NCBI GenBank assembly: GCA_014925825.1
Contig: JACGCK010000004.1
Location: 620,001-684,000, forward strand
DNA from: Pholiota molesta
Lineage: Eukaryota; Basidiomycota; Agaricomycetes; Agaricales; Strophariaceae
Direction of reading: 5' to 3'
DNA length: 64,000 nt
Part shown: positions 36,220 through 47,961 of the stretch, piece by piece
Position numbering within the stretch: the stretch's first letter is position 1
Layout: each line of letters opens with the position of its first letter
Program-made: the position numbers and the translations under genes
The notes under the pieces: generated by a model
What the model saw: the letters and a program-made list of their open reading frames with translations, nothing else
What the model was told of the DNA's origin: nothing
Databases searched by the model: none

Positions 36220-37284
36220 AACTGGAGGGGTAAGAGAGGGAGTTGAAGCAACAGCGGTTGCAGCGATGGTTGGAAGAAAGGTGAATGCACGTTTACCCTG
36301 CCACGAATGGACTTTTCTTACGTAAGAATCTCAGGGATAGCAGTCAACCAACCAAGGTTGAACCCAAGTTGAACCAAGGTCCTCCACAACCAATCCACAA
36401 CTGTCCATGTTGACACTCGCCTCGCAAGTCGCATATTGTACGTGGCGAAAATAATTAAACCAGGATTTTAGCGAGCTTTCGTCGGGACAATGTGGTCAGC
36501 GTGGACAATGACAATGCATTGTACGCTAGCGGACCGATCTCGCCGGCAATTGTGCACAACCTAAGTACTACGGCCGCTCAAAACGACGCCGATACTCAGT
36601 GCACACTGATCATGGCATAGATTAAATTATTATTCTTCCTGCTCGACAGACAATGGTATCCACGAGGGACAATTCAAACGGCCAACCCAATACAACAGTA
36701 GTGAGAAATGCAAAATCAAAAAAGAAAGAAAGAAAGATGATTGAGCAGAACAGACCAACAAGCAAAAAAAAAAATAGACGAGCGAGCGACATACGGAGGG
36801 AGCGGGTGCGAAAGAGTAGATGCTTTGGAGGGGCAGCAAAGGTATATGATAGCGGGTATGTAGAGGACTGCCTACGATGGGTGGGTGTGGTACTTGGTAA
36901 TTAGGGAGTAGGTCTAAGTATAATAATAAGGATAAAAGGAATGTCGTCGGTTTCCAGGGATTCGGAAAGAAAGAGTGTGCTACGTCCGTAGTTATAAAGT
37001 TAGCGAGCGGACAAGATCAAAGGGATGGGTGTCACAAGAAGTGGAAACGAGAACTAGGATAACATGGTACAAATACGGTAAGGAATGAGGGTGTGTGGTG
37101 TATGGCATGATTTGAGGACAAGATAATAGAAAAGGAGATAGAGATGGAGAGAGGGTGAAAGCACATTATAGTCGTAAGGAGTGTGTTGTATGGCAGAGCT
37201 ATAATAATAAAAAGAGAACCAGAAAGAGAAAGGGGAGTGCGCATAGAGACAAACATAGAATAAAAATGAGGGAAAGACAAGAAA
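36220..37284. other. Intergenic region
   Basis: About 1.06 kb between the PMT4 start and the 3' end of the Ste5/Far1-like gene. The first part is the PMT4 promoter. 36620-37280 is purine-rich with A-runs and a short (GAAA)n tract, and looks like 3' untranslated sequence. No conserved coding seen. Confidence 0.5.
36718..36737. repeat. Short (GAAA)n microsatellite
   Basis: A-run followed by four GAAA-type units in an otherwise purine-rich non-coding stretch. It is flanked about 25 bp further on by an A11 run. Confidence 0.75.
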
Positions 37285-40200
37285 TCACTCGCGTGCAACC
37301 CAATCAGTACTTCGCGAGACCAGCTCGATAGAGTTGTCTGTCGTCCAGAATAGACGCTCGGTCGCACTTCTACCACTCCAGCTTTTCTGATCTCGCAGAA
37401 TCATCGCCTACAAGTAAAATCAAGTCAGTCACCATCACACCTAAAAAGCAAATTTACGCACCTGCTGAGCACCAAAGTTCCGCTGATCATGCGCAAAGAG
37501 TTCCACATTATCCTCCAGCGCCTCAGACAAGAGCTGCAGATCCTGCAAGATGGACTGCATCGCCCTTACCGCCCCAACCGTCAGCAATTCCTTCCTATTG
37601 CGCGTCCCACTGCCACTATGACCACCATTGGAAGCCGGCAGCGACCGCGAGATGCTCTGCAGCACTGTATGCAGGATACGCTTCGTCTCGCCCATGATGC
37701 GCTGCGCCTGGGGGAAGTTCCTGCGCGACACCAGCACCAGCGCGCGCGTGATCATGTCCGACGCGAGGAGCTCCATGCGCCGCCGCACGATGACGGGGTC
37801 CGACACCGTCGACTGCGGGCGCTGCGAGTTCGTAGACAAGGGCAGGAGGGTGATGGTGAGGAGCACGGGGTGCGCGAGGCGCGAGACGTTCTTCGCCGCC
37901 GCGGGGTCGAAGAACGAGCCGTCGACCTCCACCACGGGCACCTCGTCGATCATGCGGTCCATCATGCCGTCCGCAAAGTCCGCGTCGTCGATCGCGAGCG
38001 AATCGAGGCCCATCGCCTGCACGAACTGGTCCGTCGCGTTCATCGAGCGGTCCCCGCGGCGCTGCATGGCCGCGAGCTTCTGCTGGTCCGTGTTGTCCAG
38101 CTCCAGCTCAATCAACATCTCCTTCCTCTCCCCGTACCGCAGCTCGCCCACATCGACGTCCACATTCTGGCCGTCCGCGCTGAGGATGGATTGCGGGCCG
38201 CCGGACACCTTGCGGATGCGGAAGCGGTGGCTGTCGACGATCTTGAGGTGGAGCTTCATGTTGAGCAGCCCGATGGACATCATGCCGCCGACGCATCCCG
38301 CAATGCAGTCGCGTAAGTCGTACCAATCCTTGACGAAGGTGTATGTGCCGCTCGTGTGGTTCGACATGAGCCAGAGCGAGGCGGGGTCGTGCGACCGGCC
38401 GTACCCGAACGAGTGGATCGGCACGTTCGCCGCCTCTGCACGCGCGAGCACCAGGTCCATCTGTGCGCGCCGCGTGCTGTCTGATGCATCGCTCACCAGG
38501 ATCATCCCGACACCGGGTTGCGCGCTTTGCGCTGGAGCACCACATCCAGGCCCTGACCAAAATAATTAAGGTCAAAGATACACAACAGAAAGACCGAAGA
38601 ACATACCGTGGTTCACAGCGTCACCACATCCGTCTTTTCATCTTTGGACCCTCGCACCAAAAACTCGTCCTGATGCTCCTCCTGCCTGAGTCCCAGCTCA
38701 TCAATAAACTTTTCCAGTCGCTGCCGGCTCTGCGTCTTTCCGATACTCAAAAATGGGCACTTCCTTACCCTGCCCCCGACTCCCACTTCGAACGTTACCA
38801 GACTCAGCCGATCCTTAGGCCCGAGAGATGCGACCAAAAAGTCCAGAGTTGCTTTGATCACGCGGATCTTCAGCTGCGCCGTGCTGGGCAGTGCCGTCGG
38901 CGGGGGGAGCGAGATGACAAGGATTAGGTCTAGGATGGATGCGGCAGCGGCGCGAGCGAGTTGGATGGCCCGGACGACAGATGTGGCGTGACCAAGTTCG
39001 TCGGCGAGTCGTACACTGACAGCTCATCATCCTCACCGAGTGTCGCAAGCTTGTTTTGTGCACCGCCCATATTGTTCGGCCGCCCATTCGCCGCAGGGCT
39101 CAGCGAGCTGTGCGACGTCGCAGAGGAGCGCGAGGAGCCATTCAGCAGGCTGTCAACGGTGCTGACCGTCGTCTGCGTGCTGCCGCTCAACATCCGCATC
39201 GCTTTGGCGCTGCCGCCAAACTCTTCCATATCGAGGGGACGCTCGGGCTCCTGCGCGCGGCGCGCCATGCCGTTTTGTGCTTGGAACATATTGACGAGCG
39301 CCTGGATGTTGTTCTTCCACGCTTCGAGCGAGGAGCGCTCCTTGAATATCAGGATAAATGACGCCAGCTCGTCCTCCATGTCGATCGTCAGACTCATCTC
39401 CCCTGCTGCTGAGGATGCGGTGACGTTTTTGATGTGCCTCACATAGATCCGGCCCTTGAGCCGCAGTACGCCCTTCGCCTGCCAGACATTGAGGGATGCT
39501 GCCAGCGTCAGTGAGGCTTGAAGCGTTGGATAAGAGGCGGCCCAGTCCACGTTTCTTTTCTTCAACAACGCAGATGATAGCTTCCTTGAACAAGTACACG
39601 TAGAATTCTCGGATGGCTGAATCCCGACGCACATGGAGAAGATCATACATCTGCAAAGGGCCAAGATCAGACAGCGGGTGACCTTTCCAATCAATAATGC
39701 GATTTCTGAGATCTTCGGTGATAGCAGTGAATGGAGAGTCCTCTTCGGAATGAATGAGCGTGTTAGGACCATAGTTCGCCTGGTTTTGGAGGGCATTTGC
39801 ATAGGATTATCTGATGCCACTGACAGTTGCCTGGATGGATAGTCCCGAGGGGAGCCACCATCCTGACGCTGGCGTGTTTGACGTTCAGGAAGTGGACTCG
39901 AATGCCCTGAACTATTATCCGCGCGCAGCTGGCTGTGGGTATTGGAGCTGTTCCTGCCATAATTGTCCGTCAAGACGGGCCCAGGTACATGGCCTCCGGC
40001 ACGTCTGCCAGGAAGCTCGATAACGACAATGCATGTAAGTGGTTGATTGACGTCGCTAGTGCGGGTGAGAGATGAAAATTCGGGGCGGACTTGGATAGAG
40101 GGTGCGACGATGTACTGGGCATGATCGTGGGTAGGATTGGACTTTACGGAGCCGGTGTGGTCGAGGGGGTCGTCCTCGTTGGGATCGTAGGGTCGGGCGG

Positions 40201-41045
40201 GCTGCTGTTGGCGAGCGCGGCTGGTTGGGGTGTCGCGTCCAGGGTAGAGGGGCGCTGCGCGGCTATCACCCATGCCAGTGAGAGCGGCAAGCTCTAATCT
40301 CAAATGTATTGAGGTGACGCAACGAGACCCTTAGGGAAGCACTCACTATTTGACTTTCCGCCGTCGCCATCACCGACTTTCATAGGGCGCCTACAAACGC
40401 CGCATACGCCAAGGTTGGTTTTTCTGGGGACTGCGCCGCGCGCCTGCTGGCTCGGTGGGGGCCGTATACGGCAACAAAGCAGGCCTAAAATGGCGGGTGA
40501 GCTGTGGGGCAAGTGGGTGATGGGATGATAAGAGGCAGTACCTCATGGAGGGCGTGACCGCACTCCGGAACGATGTGGGGCTTTTCGCCGGGGAGTCTGA
40601 AGCTGAAGCTGAGGGGCTCGAGGCAGACGGGGCACTCGTCGTCGTCGTCTGGGGGAGTGTGGCTGGACACGACGGGGAGGGGACCCATGGGGACAGCGGA
40701 GTAGGGGTGGACGCTATGGGTTTCACTGGACGAGGTGGCGGTGGAGGTGGAGTAGGCGGAGTGGAGGGAGGGGGCCTTGGGGGGTTTGCGGTTGAAGACG
40801 CTGTTGAAGCCGGCCTTGAAGGAGGGTTTTGCGGGGGAGTCTTGCTGGGCGGGGGGCTTGGGGGCGAGACGGGGTGCGATGTATGTGGGGGTGAGGGGCT
40901 CGCGGTCTGAGGGAGTGGGGGAGTCGCGGTGATGGCCTCTGAGAATCCAGCTGTTTGCGGAATTGACAGATTTCATGAAGGGTGGGTGGGGAGAGAGAGC
41001 AATGCCATCTTTGATCCCAATTGTTCCTTTTCTGGTCATTCCCAC
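37285..41045 (-). CDS. RING-PH-VWA protein, Ste5/Far1-like MAPK scaffold candidate
   Basis: Reads from about 41045 (a start at 40976, MKSVNSANSWILRG, is equally possible) to TGA 37285-37287. A Ser/Pro-rich N-terminus is followed by a RING-H2-type finger: ECPVCLEPLSFSFRLPGEKP, VPECGHALHE, then across an intron ACFVAVYG, ending CGVCRRPM. The middle part, with YDLLHVRRDSAIREFYVYLF, IICVVEEKKRGLG, LKGRIYVRHIKNVTASS and SSLEAWKNNIQALVNMF, fits a PH domain. The C-terminal half fits a VWA fold lacking a classical MIDAS: LVISLPPPTALPSTAQLK, LGPKDRLSLVTFEVGVGG, SGMILVSDASDSTRRAQMDL and GYGRSHDPASLW. RING, PH and VWA in this order define the Ste5/Far1 scaffolds of yeast pheromone signalling. At least six frame slips (about 40459, 39804, 39480-39560, 38943, 38618, 38515) break the reading. 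The gene is markedly GC-rich. Confidence 0.7.
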
Positions 41046-41724
41046 ACCAGCGTCCGCTCAGTGCAGTCGGTACGTACACAGCCCACCATATCCCTCCGCC
41101 GTCGCCGCGTCCGTCATTACGCTGCCTATATGGGCTCGCCTGCACACCCACGATGCCACCCGCCCATCTCTCATCAGTCCATGTCAACGTCCTCCATCCA
41201 CCGCCACCCAGATCCCATCGTCCCCTAATCCTCCCGCGGTCCGGCTATTCCCCGTCGCTCATTTCTCCCATTGCAACCCAGCATCAACTTATTTTGGACA
41301 CTCGTTGATGTGCAAAACACTTACACTTCCCGATTGGAACTCTGTATATTTCGATCATATACGCAATCCGATCGCGCATCCCCCGCGACCAGTCACAACA
41401 GAGGCACATGCTGGCATATGACAAACAGCGAAGAACCGTCAGCGATAACACAGAGACTTCAACATAGGCTAACATACGCTCAGCGCTTGGGTACTACTTA
41501 CTGAGCAATGCCGACAAGATCATATCTTACTCATCACACTTTCGCTTTTTATCTTATCGCAATTGCATCATACGCTTTGCATCAGATTCGAACCCTCCAG
41601 TGATCATGCGCCTCTCTGTCTTCGACGACGTTTTCAAGTCCAAGATCATTCCAATCCCTCCTCGAAACCCGAATAAATAACCAGAAATAACTCCGCCCCG
41701 CCCTACTAACCTAACTCAATCGAC
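41046..41724. promoter_or_regulatory. Divergent intergenic region
   Basis: 679 bp between the divergent starts of the scaffold-like gene and the DOPA dioxygenase gene. C-rich on the plus strand, with no TATA box I would trust and no conserved coding. Confidence 0.35.
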
Positions 41725-43418
41725 ATGGCCGCCTATTCCTCACCTCTCGCACCGTACACCTCCGACCCAAACTACGCCCCGCTCCCGACAGACGACTTCA
41801 ACCCAGACGGCAAGTCCTTGGTCAACCCACCACGCACAGGGCTCTCCCCCGCCTACGAGATATTCCCCGAACCGATTATTTCCTCGAATAATGGTTTTGA
41901 TTTCCATGGTGCGTTTTGTTTCACATTGATGTCGCCCCTTCGATGTGGAGGAGAATTACCTGGGGCCAGACAACTTTGTGTGGCCACACATGGTACCCCG
42001 TACCGGCGCCTATCACAAGGCCCATTTCTACCATCCTTCCAAGGATCAGGTCTCTCCACTTCTTGATTTAATCTCCCCTATAGCTAATCGCCATCACTCC
42101 CATCTGATTTCTGAATGCTGATTGAAAATCTCCTCTTACTTATCATATGCAATCTCGTCTCATGCCACAAACCTGAACATCTTTGGAAATTTTTGGAAAT
42201 GCACTTGACGATAATGACATCCACATCCACATGAATGCATGCGGCCTATCGACAGTGTACTATATGCCCACGAACAAGGACGAGGCAGAATATGCGCGCG
42301 AACTCCATGAGCGCATCCGCAGGGAGTTCCCTGAGGTTCGTGTTGGCTCTATTCCATGAATACCTCTGATGCTAAGTACACCTTCTTATATGTAGCTTCG
42401 CATCTACCGTTTCTGGGATCGTCCCGTCGGTGAGTCAAGTGAACGTCTTTATCTCGTTCTGATATTCTGGGCATCACGTATGTTCGGCAATTGCCCGTTT
42501 TTCTACCGCATGCTTCTGCATATTTCAGCGCTACCCGATCATTTCTACGACTACGGGGGTCAAGAAATATTCTAGAACTAATCAGCTGCCTGATCCTGTT
42601 TATAACTTTCGGACTCTCGACCTCTTAGGCTCCCTTGCTGGATAAACTTATTTAACGTGCATCCTTACTGACACCTTGCTCTTCCTTTTTCTCTTTCTGT
42701 TATGCTCCACAACTATAATATCATCGAACCACACACCGATACCGACACTCAACCGCTATCCACTTCCATAACACACTTCTGCTTCGACTTCTACATCTCC
42801 CTGATCGAAACGATTACCCTCCTGCACATCTGAATTGCCTAAATTTGCACACTACACTGCGCACACAACCAACGCATTGGGTGACACCTTTTTTCGATCT
42901 TTGATGAAATAATGCCACGGCCGGCCTTATACATTACACGATGGGGTGCATAATTCTCCTCGAATTATCTGGCGCCCATCCGCGCTTGCTGCAAATCGGA
43001 TGGCCGACGCTCTCGCACTGAACAGGGCCCCACCCGACGGCGATGTTCGAAGTCAACACCTTCAATCCGCACCAGACCGGCGCGCTCTTCTCGTGGCTCA
43101 CCGTGCACCGCGGACCGTGCTCGTGCGTCTCTCCCTTTATCCCACATCCCACTCTGCCCTTACTTGTTCCCTAGGGTCCTGATCCACCCGAACACGGGCG
43201 ACGCCCACAAAGACCACACGGAGCTCATGTCGTGGATGGGCCGCCCGTGGCCGCTCTTTGATGGCCTGCTCAGGAAGGCCGATATGCGGCCTGGCCATGG
43301 GGCTGTCGCAGAGCGCGCCAATGCCCAGGCGCAGACTAATGATATTGATCGCGACGTTGATCCTGCCACTTCGACGTCAACTGCGCCGGCGTCGTCGGCG
43401 CCTGCTAGCTCCGTTTAA
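41725..43418 (+). CDS. DOPA 4,5-dioxygenase-like extradiol dioxygenase
   Basis: ATG at 41725 (MAAYSSPLAPYTSDPNYAPL), stop TAA at 43416-43418. Exon 1 ends in NNGFDFH at about 41909. It splices to VYYMPTNKDEAEYARELHER (from about 42257), then LRIYRFWDRPVG, then across a 596-nt intron (42430-43025) to PHPTAMFEVNTFNPHQTGAL. The final exon reads LIHPNTGDAHKDHTELMSWM. The FDFHVYY, VGPHPxAMFEV and HPNTGD...DHT histidine-bearing motifs are those of the DOPA 4,5-dioxygenase family, non-haem iron enzymes that cleave catechols; in Amanita the relative makes muscaflavin/betalamic-acid pigments. The substrate here is unknown. The C-terminal tail is Ser/Ala/Thr-rich. Two introns (about 347 and 596 nt) are several times the usual length in this window. 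Confidence 0.78.
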
Positions 43419-45494
43419 TTGAAGGCGGTGAACCTGGGATAGGAATTTTCATTTCGTTTGTATTACATATGTTGGGTGAATATGTAGGCTGGCAATCCCG
43501 ACGGCGCTATTCGCGAACGTTAGGTTGGACTCAAATCGGAATGGATGTGTATTCTTAGTTTTTTTCCTGTCTATATTTCAAAGAGAAAATGATAAGAGTT
43601 GAGATATTTCCAAATCTGTTGAATATATCTCTGGTTTTTCTTTAATCTTTTACCCTATATCATTATTATGTTACCTGTGAAAATGTCTCCGGTAGACGTC
43701 GGCCTCGGATTCTGCGAGTTGTGGCACTCAAGTAATGACCTGCGCCACAATCAATCTCCACACGTACTTATTCTGCGGCCGTGGCCATAAGCAACTGGCC
43801 ATGCATGGGACACCTCATCTGGACGCGGATCGTCAGTCTTTAAAAGATATGCGATAAGGCGGTCATCACTTAGATTTCATCTAATGTCATGAATTCATTA
43901 ATTCAGAAATTAAAGTTGCTCTTCAAGCGTAAACATGATTCAGGCCGTTTATGCGTGCCGACTTTGCAAGGCAGGCGGGCGGGCGCAAGGCGGAGCCGGA
44001 GCCTACGCTTCTCCTCCGATGTAGAGTGGCAATTTAATGATCTACGGTATGAACCCCACGGGCGGGATGTTCAAACGCATCAGCCAGGTGTCGTTCTGTC
44101 AAAATCTGAGTTTTCTTCACGACACTGCAACTTGAAAGAATTGGAGAGACGGGAAGGTGACTCGGATCCACTGTGGCTTATGACCGACTGGTCCGAGTGA
44201 CAAAACTTGGAAGTGTTGGGTGCGCAAAGTCCAAAGCACTTAATTGACAAAATATGTGCAGGAAGTTATTGACTAACTTGACACTGTTCTACATTTATGT
44301 TGTACCCATACTGACCACTCAATGACAGCGCCGCTACTCGGTAGGTATACGAGGCACTTTTGGCATCAAGCATGGTGCGAGGTTCTCTGGAACGGTTTAT
44401 TCATATTCATACGAATCTGACGTCCTTCGCGAGCCCAGAGCGCTAAAGAATGATGCCGAACAAAGCCAGTAAAATAAATAATGGCATGCCCGGCGAGAAA
44501 AAATGTTCTCGCAGTCCATCAATATTCATACAACCGCAGCACTCAACTGCGGATTATGGTCCACCAATAAAGTCATGAATTCACAGAGACTGACGATGGA
44601 GGCAAAGATAGCTGGATGTACGCATATAAGATCAATCGTCGATATGGTAACAAGAATGCTGTTTTTGGCAAGTATTTATCGCACATCAAAGAGAGGACAG
44701 GAATCTGGTCCACGGGAAAACAGAGCAACGCGAAGGTATTTGAAGTATGGCTTTCCATCCTGCTAAGCTCGGGTCTTCGGCTAGCTCGCTCTCCGTTCGT
44801 CGGGGTTGGCAGACTTTTGTGTCGATGTCGTGGAGGCTTAGATGGCGTAGATGTTTCGCTGTCGGGGATACTCGAGTCGGCGGAGACCCTCTAGTTACCC
44901 AACCCAAGTAAGCGTCGAGTGGTGGTTGGGTTGTGTTCGTACCTGGGTCCTTATAATATGATAATATCATGAAACCGACAGAAATATTACAAGTGGTAGC
45001 TCCTGCTTCCGATTTTGACCCATGTCGTTCATGACATGCATGACAAGTGGTGATGGTCATCAAACGTCGACGATGTGATGTCAGTTTCTTATCGAGTTGA
45101 TAAGATCAAGAAACTCCAGGAGCAACCAGATGAATGACAACCTGGCAGCACAAATCACAGTGAGGATCTCGCAGCATGATGAATTCCCATGCAATATCAT
45201 GGGCAACGATAAGAAAGATAGACCGCGCTGAAACATATAAATATACAGCAAGGCGCATTCACTTTTGTCAATGGTGGGTTTGCTCAGTCAAAGTTGAAAT
45301 ATTTTGTCAAATCGTCCCATAGAAATCAACGAGCAAGGGATAGCATTTTCCACGTCCATACGGGCGCTGATGATGGTTCAAGCCCATCAAACGTGCTTCA
45401 GCAGCAGCACATGTGCAGCGAGCGATGCGGGGCCAACCAACTTGACCAGCTACACATAAGTATGTATCACATATATCTACATGAATACCTGAAC
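43419..45494. other. Convergent intergenic region, about 2.1 kb
   Basis: Lies between the stops of the dioxygenase and F-box genes. Several short frames (for example 43889-44200 plus and 44686-45063 minus) show no family resemblance and no consistent splicing. Both 3' untranslated regions presumably lie at the ends. No repeats recognised. Confidence 0.5.
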
Positions 45495-47189
45495 CTATTC
45501 TTCAGTACATGATTCGCATTTCACGCAATGTACAACATCCTTCAGCATCTTTACATCTTGCTGTGACAGTCCCGTGCAAAGGTTGAAAACCAGCAGCTTT
45601 ATGTTCAAGCGCGATTCATTCCGCTGCTTGAGGCAGTCTCGCAGCGATTCAATGGGTAGATCGGAACGGCACTGTACGGAGTGGGGCAGATATGATTCGC
45701 GGAATGCTGTCTTGCGGATATAAATTGCAGAAAGATTCGGGAAATAAAACTCTTTCATTGGAGTGATGGGTTGTGCATCTTCAGCTGTTGCGTTGGGGCG
45801 TAATTGCAGAGCACCGGCAAGTGAGCTGAGTGTGCCCCCTTCCACCATGATGATGCTCGCTTGAAGCAGCCTTCCAAACGTATTTGCTAGGGTCGTCGAT
45901 CAAGATCGAATAATGTGCGTCTAAGATATATCGAGTCTATGTTCTGTAGAGGTAGACCTCCACTAAAGATGTCGTTCGTAACCCTTGAAACAAATGCTGG
46001 CTCCACTGAGCTGCTTTCCCAGGAGAAAGCCAAAGACAAAAATAAGTGTACCCTGCCATTGTCTTCTTCACTTTTAACATCGGCAGTGGACAAAAGAAAG
46101 GTGACTTCGACAGATGAGACGATCTGAAAAGTAGCCAGAGTTGGAAGGTGCGGAGCTGCGTACGATTGTGCAAGTCCTGAAATGATGCCGGAGAAGTCGC
46201 CACTAGAATTGGCGGTCGAGTAACAATCAACATTGATTGAAGCCGTTGGTGGAAAGGTTATGCAGCGAAAAAATTGAACGCCTCTGTGTTTATGGAGCGC
46301 ACATATAGTATCGGAGGGACGTAAGGTGTACGCTCTCGGAAACCATGGCAAACGGGAGTGCTTCGTCCAATTCCAAAAACTCCAGGCTGGGCATTGCTTT
46401 CAAAGCGTCCACGTATTGTTTCCCATTCAACTTAGAATTTTCCGGGAGGAGGTGTAGTTTGAGATGCGTGATGGAGTGCAAGAGAGACGATGGCAGATTC
46501 CAGTCGATCTCGCAGTTCGATAAATCTAGGTGGCGTAGTCGATTGGTTTTTGGTAAAATCGCTTCCGAGACCGGGATGGGATCCCATTCTTCTTCGTCCA
46601 AATCCGAATCATCGCCGTCAGCTTCCCATGAAGAGGGGACCGCACGCAAGCTGAGGTATTCCAGTCGTGGTGCAGATTTAGGTAGTTCGTTCTGTAGGGC
46701 GTTCCAGAGATCTAGAGTGATGCTTTGGATAGACAAGTGTTTGATGCGTGAGCCATGATTGAGAGCTAGCCTCAGTGCTGGTGTTACAGGGGTTTTTAAA
46801 GAGATATCGGCTTTGATTACAAGGCTGGCTCCTTTGGATCTTCTGAGCATTTCTTCCGCCCATGGGAAGTTTCCGAGTGGTGGAATGACCCACAGACTCG
46901 GAGAATCGATAGCGACGTTCCTCCAATGCCGACAGACATGAGTTAATTTAATCCACTTGTGAAATAGGCGTCCATCGAAGTCATCTTCTTCTATCTGCAC
47001 GAAGAAAAAAATCCGGCACAGAATCTCGGGAGGCAAAGAGGCGGTGGATGCAAAGCCATTTCTCTGATATCTCAACATCAAAATAGAATCTTGGTGCTTC
47101 TCGATAGCGTCGTCAATCAGTCGGCGCGATTCTTCGGTCGACTCGGAGGTGTTCAAATTCCCACTGAGAGGTGAAAGCGGATTATCCAT
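45495..47189 (-). CDS. F-box protein with leucine-rich C-terminal part
   Basis: ATG at 47189 (MDNPLSPLSGNLNTSESTEE), stop TGA at 45495-45497, a near-intronless frame of about 560 residues. The F-box-like segment is at about residues 50-100: STASLPPEILCRIFFFVQ, then KLTHVCRHWRNVAIDSPSLW, the form common in the large mushroom F-box families. The rest has degenerate leucine-rich spacing, for example RLEYLSLRAVPSSWEAD, NRLRHLDLSNCEIDWNLP and SLEFLELDEALPFAMV, and later FFRCITFPPTASINVDCYS. Such proteins recruit substrates to SCF ubiquitin ligases via Skp1. Frame slips occur near 46309, 46280 and 45893. Agaricomycetes carry many fast-evolving copies of this family, so real decay is harder to exclude here than for POL1. 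Confidence 0.8.
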
Positions 47190-47961
47190 ACTATAGCAGA
47201 GTCCAGACTGTTGAATGCATCAATTGTAAGTCTGTCATAAACAGGTAGAGTATATCATTTTGACAATGCTCACTTGTGAGTTTGCTGTGACTTGAATAAG
47301 ATATAGGTTCCAACCTCTCCTACATGCGCAAAGGATGTGAAAGATATGGAGCGGAGCAACTCTGCAACTGCAAGATAGTACGGCATTCGCCGGTTCGGTC
47401 ACGACGGCCTTCGAAGTCGGCGTCGCACAAGAGGTGTGCTCACTGCTCAGCGCTCAGTGTGGAGCTCACAGCGCGTCACTGTCGTTCACATGCATCTTTC
47501 AGCATCAAGACGAAGGCCCGAGGCTTCAGAACAGAGGAACTGCCATGTTAGTGGCATCGTGGCAAACTGATTGGCCATGACTGAGACATGCATTCGACAA
47601 TGTGGCGCCACAGCAAAGCACACACATTCATCCATCTCCAGTGCCCAGTACTAACGCAGAGCTCACAGTTGAGGACACAGGAAGCACTTCAACGTCAACA
47701 TTCTGAAAATATCTCCATGGTGGTTGTCCAACTGAAAAGAACAAAATGGATATTTGCTTCGCAGGGTATAGGGTCAATGAAACAAACAATGACGCCAATT
47801 ACTTGTTCCCTTAGGGGCTCACGCAGGCTCACGACCAGAGGGTCATGTTCTGCGATCTGCCCAGCGCACATCAAGGCGGTCATATATAAGACTTCTGAAC
47901 ATTGTGGATGGCCTCTGGTGAGCGTTTGTGTTCTTGATGATACATCGGAATCCTCGATCTC
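47190..47961. promoter_or_regulatory. Divergent region between F-box and Rho GEF genes
   Basis: 772 bp. No family recognised in the short frames. Part may be an unrecognised 5' exon or untranslated region of the Rho GEF, whose true start is not certain. Confidence 0.3.

Noticed and set aside
37489..38569. Two long plus-strand open frames (275 and 313 codons) opposite the scaffold-like gene
   Set aside because: They are Arg/His- and Ser-rich mirror frames of a GC-rich coding region; the minus strand has conserved VWA-like content, spliced exons and the proper stop.
41570..41610. GGTTCGAATC-like element on the minus strand, as in a tRNA T-loop
   Set aside because: The flanking bases do not form a T-stem and no matching D-arm or acceptor stem is present.
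46345..46758. 137-codon plus-strand frame
   Set aside because: Mirror of the F-box coding region, Ser/Arg-rich, with no independent support.
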